A model generated the notes under the pieces. It saw nothing but the letters and a program-made list of their open reading frames with translations. It searched no databases and had not been told where the DNA came from. A stretch of DNA of 64,000 nucleotides, taken from Roseivirga spongicola. GTDB lineage: Bacteria; Bacteroidota; Bacteroidia; Cytophagales; Cyclobacteriaceae. This document shows positions 52,557 to 61,116 of this stretch, piece after piece (positions within the stretch are counted from its first letter, which is position 1; every line of letters begins with the position of its first letter). The stretch covers positions 558,001 to 622,000 of the forward strand of contig NZ_LRPC01000001.1 in the NCBI RefSeq assembly GCF_001592965.1. The letters run 5' to 3'. A program made the position numbers and the translations under genes.

Positions 52557-54185
52557 TTAGTTGAGTTCAAAATATTTGAAAATTGGGTATTCAACTGGCT
52601 TTTCATCAATCTTATTCTCCTCAAAATAAGTATCGAAGAAATTCCAGGTAACTAAACCATCATCTGACTGTGGCTCTAACATGTAGAAAATCAGGTTGGC
52701 TAAAGGTTGAGCTAAATCTATATAGAAGTCGCCCTTTTTAAATCTTTTGTTAGATGCTGAAGAGAATTCTCCATCTATAGTGGCCATATTATGCCCTTCA
52801 AACGGTCGCTGCCCCTTTTCTAACTTGGTTGCGGTAAAAACTTCTCCATTAGCTCTAGCGTTTTTAGATAGAGTGTCCACTTTTGCACCTAGCAGTTGAA
52901 GGTGTTCAGCAATATGAGCCATTTCTTGAGGAATAACATAGCCTCTAGGCAAAGTGGCCTTAACAGTAGGGTTAAAAGCACTGTAGTTAGTCACATTTTC
53001 TAACTCCACTATTTCTCTCGACCTTAAATATCTTTCTTGTCCGTTCTCATTTACTGTTTTTAGATAGTTATAGGCTCTATACTTTTCAATAGGGTCTGGC
53101 ATTGGCACCATTTCAAACCTTACTCCTTTCTGAATTTTTCCGGCTTGCTCTTTTACCAAATTAATAGCGTCTGCTTCGGCTTTTTGGTTTACAGCCATCA
53201 TTTCTTGACCATTTTCATTGGTGTATTCTAAGATTTCGCGAACGAAGGCATAAGTACTTGCCATGCGTTGATACAATCTCTCATGGGCGAAAGCCTCACT
53301 TAAAATCGCCATTCTGTTTCTTAAACCGAATTGGTTTACTAAGTACCTCGGGTGGTGATTGTAAGTATAAATAGACTTAATTGGCCAACCTTCTCTTCTT
53401 TCATAGAAGTAGCCATAAGGCCCTAGGTGAATGCCATCTTCTTCTAGTACATTGTCAGTAACTGTAGGTAAAATCTTATCCCAAGTATAATCGAATGGTG
53501 CTTTCTCTCCTGCAGTGTGGTAGCTAGGAGCCCAAGTTAGTGAATAGCCATGCCATACACCGTTTGTTGTGTGAAGGTCTACGAAAAGAGTTGGGTCCCA
53601 AGGCACAATTACGTTTTGAAAAAGAGCTTTAGTTTCTAGGGCTTCAGCCTTAATACCATCTCTGTTCAAATCCCAACCTTGGCTATTGGGTCTCATTCCA
53701 ACTTTTATTGGGCTATCTTCCTGAGAAGGTCTTCTACCTTGCTCCAGTCTATCATTACTATCAGTGTTGTAAATTGGTACAAACAATAGAATCTGATTAT
53801 CTAATAGGTTTGTCTTATCCCCTTTCAAAATCTCTCTCAAAAGTATCTGTAAAGACTCTTTGCCTTCTACTTCTCCTGAGTGAATATTGCCTTGCACATA
53901 AATAACTGGCTTCCCAGAAGCCTTAGCTTCCTCTGGGCTCGTAACCTTAGGATTCGCCATTACCACCACTGGAATTTCTTTACCCTCTTTTGACTGCCCC
54001 ATTGAGGTTAAATGTGCGTATGGACTATCTTTAATTGCTGCATTTACCACCCCCATTACTTGTTTATAAGTGGAAGTTTCTCGGAATCCTGTTTTTTCCG
54101 GATGTGTCAGCAATTCGGTCGGCCATTGCTGACCTTGCACATAAAGTGAAAATGTCAGTAGAAATAGTACTATTACTTTCTTCAT
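52557..54185 (-). CDS. M14 family zinc carboxypeptidase, exported
   Basis: The frame opens at 54215; the ATG at 54185 starts a good signal peptide (MKKVIVLFLLTFSLYVQG). The 542-residue product has the M14 zinc motif HSGEVEGKES (His and Glu ligands in VQGNIHSGEVEGKE) and the third ligand region FVDLHTTNGVWHG; GWDLNRDGIKAEALETKA is the substrate-binding block. A C-terminal region of about 200 residues is of the type found in secreted Bacteroidetes M14 proteins. It precedes the M28 gene by 2 bp, so the pair may take peptides apart from both ends. Confidence 0.88.
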   Translation of the reverse strand: MKKVIVLFLLTFSLYVQGQQWPTELLTHPEKTGFRETSTYKQVMGVVNAAIKDSPYAHLTSMGQSKEGKEIPVVVMANPKVTSPEEAKASGKPVIYVQGNIHSGEVEGKESLQILLREILKGDKTNLLDNQILLFVPIYNTDSNDRLEQGRRPSQEDSPIKVGMRPNSQGWDLNRDGIKAEALETKALFQNVIVPWDPTLFVDLHTTNGVWHGYSLTWAPSYHTAGEKAPFDYTWDKILPTVTDNVLEEDGIHLGPYGYFYERREGWPIKSIYTYNHHPRYLVNQFGLRNRMAILSEAFAHERLYQRMASTYAFVREILEYTNENGQEMMAVNQKAEADAINLVKEQAGKIQKGVRFEMVPMPDPIEKYRAYNYLKTVNENGQERYLRSREIVELENVTNYSAFNPTVKATLPRGYVIPQEMAHIAEHLQLLGAKVDTLSKNARANGEVFTATKLEKGQRPFEGHNMATIDGEFSSASNKRFKKGDFYIDLAQPLANLIFYMLEPQSDDGLVTWNFFDTYFEENKIDEKPVEYPIFKYFELN

Positions 54186-54308
54186 TGATTGAGATTTAGG
54201 CGTTGAAAATACCAAAAACCGCCTTAATGCGAGAAATCTAAACTTTCAATTACATAAGTGGTTTAGTTCTATGTTTATATAGAATTAAATTCAAGAAAGC
54301 CCAGCCTT

Positions 54309-55205
54309 ATGCTAAACAGACGTCAATTTATTCAGAACTCAATGGTAGTCTCTGCCGGATTGAGTATTTCGAACCCTCTTTTAAAGCTACTTTTTCAGAA
54401 TGACTACCAAATGGAGATGCTTCGCAACAATGTGGGCATATTCACTGAACGCGGTGGAACCATAGCCTACATGATTACCAAAGAGGGTATTGTGGTGGTA
54501 GACTCGCAGTTTCCTGCTCAGGCCAATCATCTCATTGAAGAAATTCAGAAAAAGTCGGACAGAAAAATTGACCTACTGGTTAATACACATCACCATGGAG
54601 ACCATACTGCTGGAAATATCGCTTTTAAAGGCTTGGTGAATAAGGTGATGGCTCATGAAAATTCGCTGAAAAATCAGAAGCGTTCTGCTGAAGGGCAAGG
54701 TTCTTTGGATAATCAGCTTTTACCAGATACCACCTATAGCAATGGAATGATCAAGGAAAAGGTTGGTGGTGAACGAGTAGCGCTTCATTACTTTGGACCT
54801 GGGCATACAGATGGTGATTCTTTCGTGCATTTTGAGAATGCTAACATTGTGCATACTGGCGATCTGCTCTTCAACAGAAGAGTACCTTATATAGATAAAT
54901 CTGCTGGAGCGAATATTACCAACTGGCAAGTGGTGCTAGAAAAAGCTTACAATACTTTCGATACAAATACGCTCTTTGTCTTTGGCCATGCGGGAGACGG
55001 ATATGAAGTAAAAGGCAACAGAGAAGACCTTCTAGCTTTCCAAAATTACTTAGGTAAGGTGATGGAGTTTGTGAAGAAAGGTCAGGCAGCTGGTAAAACT
55101 AAAGAACAGTTGGCAGAGGCTACAGAAATCCCTGGTGCACCACAGTGGAAAGGTGGGCAAACCAGAGCAGTTAATGCTGCATGGATGGAGCTTTTTGGAG
55201 AGTAA
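54309..55205 (+). CDS. MBL-fold metallo-hydrolase with Tat-like signal
   Basis: A 298-residue metallo-beta-lactamase-fold protein. The N-terminus MLNRRQFIQNSMVVSAGLSI has a twin-arginine pattern. The metal-binding motif VNTHHHGDHTAGN, the ligands in FGPGHTDGDSFVHF, the Asp of HTGDLLF and the final FGHAGDG histidine are complete. Members include thiol esterases, quorum-quenching enzymes and subclass B beta-lactamases; the substrate cannot be read from sequence. It is divergent from the M14 gene (123 bp apart) and probably acts in the periplasm. Confidence 0.83.
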   Translation: MLNRRQFIQNSMVVSAGLSISNPLLKLLFQNDYQMEMLRNNVGIFTERGGTIAYMITKEGIVVVDSQFPAQANHLIEEIQKKSDRKIDLLVNTHHHGDHTAGNIAFKGLVNKVMAHENSLKNQKRSAEGQGSLDNQLLPDTTYSNGMIKEKVGGERVALHYFGPGHTDGDSFVHFENANIVHTGDLLFNRRVPYIDKSAGANITNWQVVLEKAYNTFDTNTLFVFGHAGDGYEVKGNREDLLAFQNYLGKVMEFVKKGQAAGKTKEQLAEATEIPGAPQWKGGQTRAVNAAWMELFGE

Positions 55206-55269
55206 TAATAGAATTGTGATCTAGGTATTGAGTATTGAGACAATGCTTGTGGGGAGAAGAGGCTTTAGT

Positions 55270-55343
55270 AAGTCATTTCGACTATAGGGAGAAATCTTAT
55301 CTATGTAGAAGATTTCTCAGTCTTACCTCCTTCGAAATGACTT
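55270..55343. repeat. Nested inverted repeat, short palindromic element
   Basis: Outer arms AAGTCATTTCGA (55270-55281) and TCGAAATGACTT (55332-55343) are perfect 12-bp inverted repeats; an inner perfect 10-bp stem GAGAAATCTT/AAGATTTCTC lies at 55289-55298 and 55309-55318. It sits in the gap between convergent genes and could end both transcripts. Probably a non-coding dispersed repeat. Confidence 0.6.
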
Positions 55344-55393
55344 ATCAATGAAGCTCGGTGTTACTTCGCAATACCCACTACCAAATAAGCCTA

Positions 55394-55843
55394 CTACTTC
55401 ATCGGGGCATACGGATTAATCTCCTTCAGCTTGTCTTCTAAAGCGCGAAGGTCTTTTAAGCGCATCCAGCTAACTTTGATTTTGTGCTTTTTCAGCTTAT
55501 CGTTTTCATCGAGTACGTTGAGACCAATATGCAGATGGTCTGTTTCGAAGTAGCTGTCGAAGTTGTATTTAGTAATAAGCAGTGATTTCTGCTTCTTAGA
55601 GAAAAGCTTTTGGGTATTAATCACCATACCGCCATCGGCTTCGGCAGCATGAACATATAAAGGCCAATTCACAAAAGAAGACATAAACCCAAAAAGCGGA
55701 GCAAATGCAGCAAGCAGAATCAGGTTAGGTAAATCAGGAGCAATAATGAATTTGTAGACGAACATAAACACTACAAATACTCCATAGAAATAGAGCAAAT
55801 ACTTAAACCTGTTAACCCTGCCTTTATTGTTGATGTCTTTCAT
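55394..55843 (-). CDS. Small membrane protein of unknown function
   Basis: A 149-residue protein with two or three hydrophobic helices in the first 80 residues (LLYFYGVFVVFMFVYKFII, LILLAAFAPLFGFMSSFV) and a charged soluble C-terminal half with alternating basic residues (LKKHKIKVSWMRLKDLRALE). It resembles a bacterial PH-like membrane protein in layout, but I do not recognise the family. Minus strand, 83 bp after the methyltransferase gene, converging with the MBL-fold gene. Confidence 0.62.
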   Translation of the reverse strand: MKDINNKGRVNRFKYLLYFYGVFVVFMFVYKFIIAPDLPNLILLAAFAPLFGFMSSFVNWPLYVHAAEADGGMVINTQKLFSKKQKSLLITKYNFDSYFETDHLHIGLNVLDENDKLKKHKIKVSWMRLKDLRALEDKLKEINPYAPMK

Positions 55844-55925
55844 TTTCTAAATTATTGTTAGAGAGTTTTCTGACCTTATTATTCCTTCTTAAAAATGGGA
55901 ATAAAATTCTGGAGTGACGATCAAT

Positions 55926-56468
55926 CTAAGCTTTTGAATCAAATTTCAACTTGCTTAAAATATCCCATAAAACTACACCCATACTAACGCTTACGTTGAT
56001 GGAATGTTTGGTGCCAAATTGTGGGATTTCCAGGCACAAATCGGCTGATTGCACTACATTTTCTTCAACCCCAAAAACTTCATTACCGAATACTAGAGCT
56101 AGTTTTTCATCGGCTTTAGGTTGAAAAGTCTCTAAGGAGGTGCTTTTATCTGCTTGTTCTACTGCCGCAATTTTATAGCCTGCTTCCTTCAATGCTGAAC
56201 AGGCCTTAGCAGTGCTCTCAAAGTATTTCCATTCAACTGAATCTGTGGCACCTAGGGCTGTTTTATGAATTTCGCGATGCGGAGGCTGGGCAGTAATTCC
56301 GCAGAGGTAAACTGCTTCTACTGCAAACGCATCTGCTGTGCGAAAGGCTGAGCCCACATTGTGCATGCTTCTTAAATTATCTAGTACCAGAATGATTGGG
56401 TTTTTCTCTTGCTCCTTGAAGGTTTCAAGGTCTGGACGGTTAAGCTCTTCGTTACTAATTTTTCGCAT
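55926..56468 (-). CDS. TrmH/SpoU family RNA methyltransferase
   Basis: The ATG at 56468 gives a 180-residue protein; the open frame extends to 56498. It has the SPOUT knot motifs: LVLDNLRSMHNVGSAFRTAD (motif 1), LALVFGNEVFGVEENVV (motif 2) and IPQFGTKHSINVSVSMGVVL (motif 3). Family members 2'-O-methylate tRNA or rRNA. The short form without an N-terminal substrate domain is common in Bacteroidetes. The target is unknown. It starts one base after the AAA/DUF4143 gene, so the two are likely co-transcribed. Confidence 0.9.
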   Translation of the reverse strand: MRKISNEELNRPDLETFKEQEKNPIILVLDNLRSMHNVGSAFRTADAFAVEAVYLCGITAQPPHREIHKTALGATDSVEWKYFESTAKACSALKEAGYKIAAVEQADKSTSLETFQPKADEKLALVFGNEVFGVEENVVQSADLCLEIPQFGTKHSINVSVSMGVVLWDILSKLKFDSKA

Positions 56469-56469
56469 T

Positions 56470-57633
56470 TTAGTTGGTCTTAAGAATATTACAAGCATGT
56501 CCTAAAGACACTACTTCTATATCGTTAGTAATTTTATAATTGTCGTTTCCAGGGTATATAATGAGTTTCCGCTCTGCTTTTACATCTTCGGCACCAGAGT
56601 AAAAGCCCTTTTCAACTTTAGGAGTCAAACTCCTTTTTACTTCTATTGCCCAGACTTTGCTTGGATTGAATTCAATTACAAAATCTATTTCCGCACCGCC
56701 TGCAGCTCTATAGAAATAATACCTGGCATTATCGGGTAATGATTCGATTAAATTCTCAATCACAAATCCTTCCCAACTTGCGCCAAGAATGGGATTACTG
56801 AGAAGCATCTCCATGTTTTTGATTTGCAATAATGTATGCATAAGCCCCGAGTCCCTGATGTACACTTTAGCGCTTTTAACGAGCCTTTTACCTTCATTTT
56901 TATGCCAAGGAGGCAACCTTCGAACAAGTAATAGCTCTACAAGCAGGTCTATATAATTGGCTATCGTTTTTGAGTCAACTCCTAAGGACCGAGCAAGTTT
57001 CGATGCATTCACAATTCCGCTTTGCTCGTGAGCCAGCATTGTCCAAAATCGCCTAAGCGTTTCAGAAGAAATTCTTGCTCCAAGAAGGGGAATATCCCTT
57101 TCAATGTAAGTTCTGATAAAGTTTTCTCTCCATTTGAAACTAACGCTATCGCTACTGGCTAAAAAGCTATCAGGGAATCCTCCTCTCAACCAGAGTTTTT
57201 CCAAGTCAGTAGCTTTTATCTCAGTAAAACTTAGAGGATTTAAATTGGTATATCCAATTCTTCCAGCTAAGCTCTCTCCGCTTTGTTTCAAGAGATCTAA
57301 TGAAGCAGACCCAAGTAAAAGATAAGATCCAGATTTATTCCCTTTCCTACGATTCTCATCGATTAGACCTCTCAGAATACTGAATAAGCCAGGAATTCGA
57401 TGAATTTCATCTAGTATAACCAGTTTATCGGAATGTCTGGAAAGGTAGTCTTCTGGTTCCGAAAGCTTGGCGATGTCTCTGGGTGATTCTAGATCCAAAT
57501 AGATGGAATCATATTCCTTTGTTATTTCAAAAGCCAAAGTAGTCTTCCCTACTTGCCGAGGACCAAGAATGGCTACTGCGGGGAAAATGGAGAGCAGTTC
57601 CTTTACATTCTGAAGTTCAGATCTCAAAACCAT
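56470..57633 (-). CDS. AAA+ ATPase with DUF4143 domain
   Basis: The open frame starts upstream at 57759 with TTG, but the segment before residue 43 lies over a terminator and a palindrome, so I choose the ATG at 57633 (387 residues). The ATPase has Walker A AILGPRQVGKTTLAFE and Walker B LVILDEIHRIPGL. The C-terminal DUF4143 region includes ASWEGFVIENLI, FYRAAGGAEIDFVIE and WAIEVKRSLTPKVEKGF, whose D...ExK residues resemble a PD-(D/E)xK nuclease-like site. The family is patchy among genomes and is often moved by horizontal transfer; the role is unknown. Confidence 0.82.
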   Translation of the reverse strand: MVLRSELQNVKELLSIFPAVAILGPRQVGKTTLAFEITKEYDSIYLDLESPRDIAKLSEPEDYLSRHSDKLVILDEIHRIPGLFSILRGLIDENRRKGNKSGSYLLLGSASLDLLKQSGESLAGRIGYTNLNPLSFTEIKATDLEKLWLRGGFPDSFLASSDSVSFKWRENFIRTYIERDIPLLGARISSETLRRFWTMLAHEQSGIVNASKLARSLGVDSKTIANYIDLLVELLLVRRLPPWHKNEGKRLVKSAKVYIRDSGLMHTLLQIKNMEMLLSNPILGASWEGFVIENLIESLPDNARYYFYRAAGGAEIDFVIEFNPSKVWAIEVKRSLTPKVEKGFYSGAEDVKAERKLIIYPGNDNYKITNDIEVVSLGHACNILKTN

Positions 57634-57691
57634 CCTTGCAAATTCGGAATACAATTCCAAATTTGCAAGGTTACTAGGCTTAGAAATAGGT

Positions 57692-57724
57692 AAAAAAAGA
57701 AGCCCGACTCTCCAGCCGGGCTTC
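57692..57724 (-). terminator. Rho-independent terminator after the TM-anchored coiled-coil gene
   Basis: On minus, GAAGCCCG pairs with CGGGCTTC (57717-57724 and 57699-57706) around a ten-base loop, followed by seven T (complement of 57692-57698). Confidence 0.85.
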
Positions 57725-57725
57725 C

Positions 57726-57746
57726 GTCCCGAAAAGGCTTCGGGAC
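57726..57746. repeat. Palindrome GTCCCGAA/TTCGGGAC
   Basis: GTCCCGAA (57726-57733) and TTCGGGAC (57739-57746) with a five-base loop. Shares the TCCCGA/TCGGGA arms with the other palindromes of the window and lies directly beside a terminator. Confidence 0.5.
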
Positions 57747-57767
57747 TCCTCAACACCAATCAACAAC

Positions 57768-58679
57768 TCATATCTTTTTAGAGATTACTAAGTATTTAGA
57801 TACCTTCCAGAAAGATTCTGGATCTGTAATCTCTAGTACTTGTTCTGCTTCACTATCACCAGGTAAAATCTGATAAGATCCCAGTGGATGGCTGCTCACT
57901 AAGCTTAATGAAGCGGCTTCAATTCTTAGCTTCTGAACATTTCTGCGATCTACCGTCATAAATGATTTCTCATCTGCTTCTTCTTGTAAAGCCACCCTTT
58001 TGCCGAAGATTCCGAGAAAGCCACCTTCTTTAGCTACTACTCCTTTAGACTGCAAGTCTTCAAAAGTTCCGATTGCCAGAAAGCTCTTGTTCAACTCGCT
58101 GTTTTGAGCGGTAAGCTGCTGAACCTTTAAGGCCTTTTCTTCCAAATCTGTCAGTTGTGCATTAATGGTCTGATTTAACGAGTCTTGCTGGCTAATCATC
58201 AAGGCTAGCGTTTCGTCTTTCTTACTTAACTCTGCTTTCAGCGTAGTGATAACTGTTGCTCTCTCATTCAATTCGGCCTGTAGGCCATTGATTCTCTTTT
58301 CGAATACGCCAAGCTTCAGATTGGCACTTTTCGCTTCATCTTCCAACTGCCTCAAATCTTGCTTACTGCGAAAAATTAAATCATCTATCATACTGATCTC
58401 CTTAAAAATTTTCTCATTGTTTCTTCGGTCAATTCGGTCGTTGCCTTGGTGTTGAATGAGGTTTTCTTTTTCAAGGATATCGCTTATCTGGCCTTCTACT
58501 TTATCGTAGAGTGTCAGCATGTCTTCAAATGCCGATTCTTTCTCAAACATTTGCGTTTCCAGTTCATTGTACTGGCTTGTGAGCACTTCTTTCTTCTTGG
58601 ATACGGAAGATATTCCGAACCACATGGCAACGGTTAATGCAACTAGCAATACCATGCCTACTTTCATTGATTGTTTCAT
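57768..58679 (-). CDS. Membrane-anchored coiled-coil protein, module copy 2
   Basis: A 303-residue protein with an N-terminal transmembrane segment (VGMVLLVALTVAMWFGI, residues 7-23), a long coiled coil (about 28-200; LETQMFEKESAFEDML, KAELSKKDETLALM) and a globular C-terminal domain of about 100 residues. That domain aligns with the protein at 59.6-60.5 kb: IGTFEDLQSKGVVAKEGGFL against VGSYRDLKEQGLVDKEGGFL, and SFWKVSKYLVISKK against KFWELSNYLVVTTK. The anchor is not a lipobox, unlike the paralogue. It probably spans the periplasm. It has its own terminator and lies 190 bp after the barrel gene. Confidence 0.8.
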   Translation of the reverse strand: MKQSMKVGMVLLVALTVAMWFGISSVSKKKEVLTSQYNELETQMFEKESAFEDMLTLYDKVEGQISDILEKENLIQHQGNDRIDRRNNEKIFKEISMIDDLIFRSKQDLRQLEDEAKSANLKLGVFEKRINGLQAELNERATVITTLKAELSKKDETLALMISQQDSLNQTINAQLTDLEEKALKVQQLTAQNSELNKSFLAIGTFEDLQSKGVVAKEGGFLGIFGKRVALQEEADEKSFMTVDRRNVQKLRIEAASLSLVSSHPLGSYQILPGDSEAEQVLEITDPESFWKVSKYLVISKKI

Positions 58680-58839
58680 CTTACTTACGTTTATGGGTTG
58701 TTAAAAAATTCGACTCTATTCCCTTGCGGAAAAAGTGATGAAACTCTGGTTATTGGTTGGTTGGTGATTGTGGTTCGACCTTCGACACCTTTATAACGAA
58801 ATACTTAGTTATTATTGTCCGATTTTGAAGAAAAAGCAT

Positions 58840-58866
58840 AAAAAAAGTGGCGTTGAGGCCACTTTT
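58840..58866 (-). terminator. Rho-independent terminator after the 205-residue barrel gene
   Basis: On minus, GTGGC (58858-58862 complement) pairs with GCCAC (58847-58851 complement), extended by A-T pairs, six-base loop, followed by seven T (complement of 58840-58846). Confidence 0.8.
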
Positions 58867-58869
58867 CGT

Positions 58870-59487
58870 CTAGTTCAAACCTAAACCTAAACTCAAGGTT
58901 AGCGCTGAGTTTTTGGCGTCTTCGGTAGCCTGACCGGCAAAGGATCCGTCTTTACCAATCTCTCGCATACCATAGTTATATCTTAGTGAAATGTGCCCTC
59001 CTGAAAAGCCTAACCCTAGGCCTACTGCAGCACCATAATCTATTGTATTGAAGTCGTCTCTATCTAGTTCTGAAATCTGGTTGATGTTACCATCGCTGTC
59101 TACATCTTTAACGTTAGCGCCTAACAAGATGCCAATGTATGGACCAGCGTGAATATCTAACGGACCTGCTTTTAAAGAAAGCATGGCAGGTACTTTCAAG
59201 TAATTAAGGTTGAATCTGTATTTACCGCTGCCTTGTAAAAAGTTATTGTATTGAGCTGCAGCACCTTTTTGGCTGTAAAGAAGCTCAGTTCTTAAGCCAA
59301 TTCCTTCTTCGGCACCCCATCGGTTATAGAGCCCTACGTTAATTCCAATTTTCGAATTTTCATCGTCTACATTATCAATGTAGAGGTTAGACATGTTAGC
59401 ACCAATGATGAGTCCTCCTTGTGCTTGAGCTGTACCAACGGCTAGCATAAGCATTGGCAACACTAATAGAATTATTCTCTTCTTCAT
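58870..59487 (-). CDS. Outer-membrane beta-barrel protein, module copy 2
   Basis: A 205-residue barrel protein with signal peptide (MKKRIILLVLPMLMLAVGTA, cleavage near QAQ). The strands GGLIIGANMSNLYIDNV, IGLRTELLYSQKGAA, YLKVPAMLSLKAGPLDIHAG and GLGLGFSGGHISLRYNYGM, with a C-terminal LTLSLGLGLN, fit the small OmpW/PorT-like barrels of Bacteroidetes. It follows the coiled-coil lipoprotein by 72 bp with a hairpin between, so it may be partly co-transcribed, and ends at a clear terminator before the second coiled-coil gene. Confidence 0.8.
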   Translation of the reverse strand: MKKRIILLVLPMLMLAVGTAQAQGGLIIGANMSNLYIDNVDDENSKIGINVGLYNRWGAEEGIGLRTELLYSQKGAAAQYNNFLQGSGKYRFNLNYLKVPAMLSLKAGPLDIHAGPYIGILLGANVKDVDSDGNINQISELDRDDFNTIDYGAAVGLGLGFSGGHISLRYNYGMREIGKDGSFAGQATEDAKNSALTLSLGLGLN

Positions 59488-59514
59488 GATTATAAGGTTT
59501 AGTTATTGATTGGT

Positions 59515-59544
59515 GGTATGGCTCGCCCGAAGGCGGACCACACC
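59515..59544 (-). promoter_or_regulatory. TTCG-loop hairpin within the barrel/coiled-coil run
   Basis: On minus GGTGTGG ... CCATACC pair (one G-T), with an inner GCC-TTCG-GGC. The stem is strong but lacks a following T-run, so it could be a processing or attenuation site between the coiled-coil lipoprotein gene and the barrel gene. Confidence 0.45.
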
Positions 59545-59559
59545 GATTTATGTTTAGGA

Positions 59560-60477
59560 TTATCCCTTGGTAGTGACCACGAGATAATTTGAAAGTTCCC
59601 AGAATTTTTTCGCGTCTAGCACCTTGATGTATTTTACCTCAGGGTCTAGCTCATCTTGAATTACGGTATAAGATTCTGCAGGGTGTTCGGTAACCAACTC
59701 AAATCTGTCTGCCTCAATTTTTAGCTCAGAAAACTCTCTAATATCGGTTTCTATAAAGTTCTCTGCCTGAGCGGAAGCTTTTAAATCAATGGTTCTACCA
59801 ATCCACAAGAAACCACCTTCTTTATCTACCAAACCTTGCTCTTTAAGGTCTCTGTAGCTGCCAACAGCATAGTGCACCTTGTTAAGGTTATTGTTGTAAT
59901 CAGTGAGTAAGTCAATTTCCTGTTCTTTCTCTGTAATAAGTTGTTTTTGACTTACAGTTTCAATTTTGATTGAATCGTACTTTACTGCAAAAACTTGTAG
60001 TTCCTGATTTTTATCGGCTAACTCTGCCTTCAGAGAAGTAATGGTTTTTCTCTGCTCATCTAAAGCAGCAGAAAGCTGATCTATGCGTGTTTTAAACGCA
60101 CTGATTTCAATATTGCTCTCTTTCACTTCGGCTTTCAATCTTTGAATAGAAAGGTTAGACTCCTTTACTAGTTCATCGATTAGTTTAAGCTCAGTAACTA
60201 ACTGGTCTTCGCTCTTGTTACCTTCGCTAGTTGCATTGATTGCTAAGTTCTCTCTCTCAGCAATTTCGGCCACTTGGCTTTCTGCTTGGTTGAGCATGGC
60301 AATTAATTTGTTATAGGTAGAATCTCTTTCGGCAAGTGCCTGCTCAATTCTTTCTATTTCATCAGATTGTTCTGCAATCTTCTGTTCGTCTTTCTGATTA
60401 CAACTGCTTAGCACAACTGTTGCTCCAAGCATCAGCGCTACCGGCAGTTTTATTCGGTTTAAAGTTCTCTTTTTCAT
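59560..60477 (-). CDS. Coiled-coil lipoprotein, module copy 1
   Basis: A 305-residue predicted lipoprotein: signal ending in the lipobox VLSSC (residues 22-26, after LMLGATVVLS). Residues about 35-200 form a long coiled coil with heptad-like EIERIEQALAERDSTYNKL and IDELVKESNLSIQRLKAEV. The C-terminal domain (about 200-305) is shared with the protein at 57.8-58.7 kb. It is probably outer-membrane anchored and periplasmic. It begins 26 bp after the 189-residue barrel gene, in the same transcript. I do not recognise a named family; a surface adhesin or structural role is possible. Confidence 0.8.
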   Translation of the reverse strand: MKKRTLNRIKLPVALMLGATVVLSSCNQKDEQKIAEQSDEIERIEQALAERDSTYNKLIAMLNQAESQVAEIAERENLAINATSEGNKSEDQLVTELKLIDELVKESNLSIQRLKAEVKESNIEISAFKTRIDQLSAALDEQRKTITSLKAELADKNQELQVFAVKYDSIKIETVSQKQLITEKEQEIDLLTDYNNNLNKVHYAVGSYRDLKEQGLVDKEGGFLWIGRTIDLKASAQAENFIETDIREFSELKIEADRFELVTEHPAESYTVIQDELDPEVKYIKVLDAKKFWELSNYLVVTTKG

Positions 60478-60503
60478 GATTTATGATTTATAGAGTGTCT
60501 TTT

Positions 60504-61073
60504 CTAAAAGAATACTTTTACTCCGAAGCCAGGGTCTATACCAAAGTATGCGTTACCTGTTGTTGCTACTTCGAAGAATGGTTTTATATCTAAGCTTAAA
60601 GCCAGAGGCGTATCAGGAATCATCATTTCTAATCCAAGAATGAAGTCTACACCCACACCAAACTCATCATCGTCATTGTCAAAGCGGTTTCTATCTACTC
60701 CTAAGTTAGAGTCTGACTGAAACACCACGTGACCACCAAACCCGTAGTACATGTCTACAATGTCTGTATCGAATGGTGAAGCATATTTTTCTGACAAACC
60801 AGTAATGCTAAAAGAGTTGTATCCGAACCCAAGAATGGCCTCGAAGGCGTTTCCTCGAGCGTTAAAGTGCTTGTAAGTGATACCTGTGGTACCAATGGCT
60901 CTTATACCCAAAGCATTGATGCCATAATTGTTGGCCACCTGAAGCATTGGGTCATGTACTCCTGTAGTATCGTTAACTGGAGTTCCGGTGCTAGCTTGCA
61001 ATTTGTTTGCTGTACTCATCAGGGCAACTACCATGACGAATATTCCAAGTATTGTTATTGCTGATTTTTTCAT
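60504..61073 (-). CDS. Outer-membrane beta-barrel protein, module copy 1
   Basis: A 189-residue exported protein with signal peptide (MKKSAITILGIFVMVVALMS, cleavage near LQA). The beta-rich body includes IRAIGTTGITYKHFN, AFEAILGFGYNSFSITGL, MYYGFGGHVVFQ and GIDPGFGVKVFF ending in Phe, typical of small outer-membrane barrels. It is first in a minus-strand run, with an inverted-repeat operator-like region upstream, and the coiled-coil lipoprotein gene follows by 26 bp. Confidence 0.78.
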   Translation of the reverse strand: MKKSAITILGIFVMVVALMSTANKLQASTGTPVNDTTGVHDPMLQVANNYGINALGIRAIGTTGITYKHFNARGNAFEAILGFGYNSFSITGLSEKYASPFDTDIVDMYYGFGGHVVFQSDSNLGVDRNRFDNDDDEFGVGVDFILGLEMMIPDTPLALSLDIKPFFEVATTGNAYFGIDPGFGVKVFF

Positions 61074-61116
61074 TTTCTAAGGTTTTCGATTCTGATTGGC
61101 TTTAAATGCCAAAATG

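Noticed and set aside
57634-57759. Upstream TTG start of the AAA/DUF4143 gene
   Set aside because: The 42 added residues come from a terminator hairpin and a palindromic repeat, and a normal ATG precedes the conserved domain.
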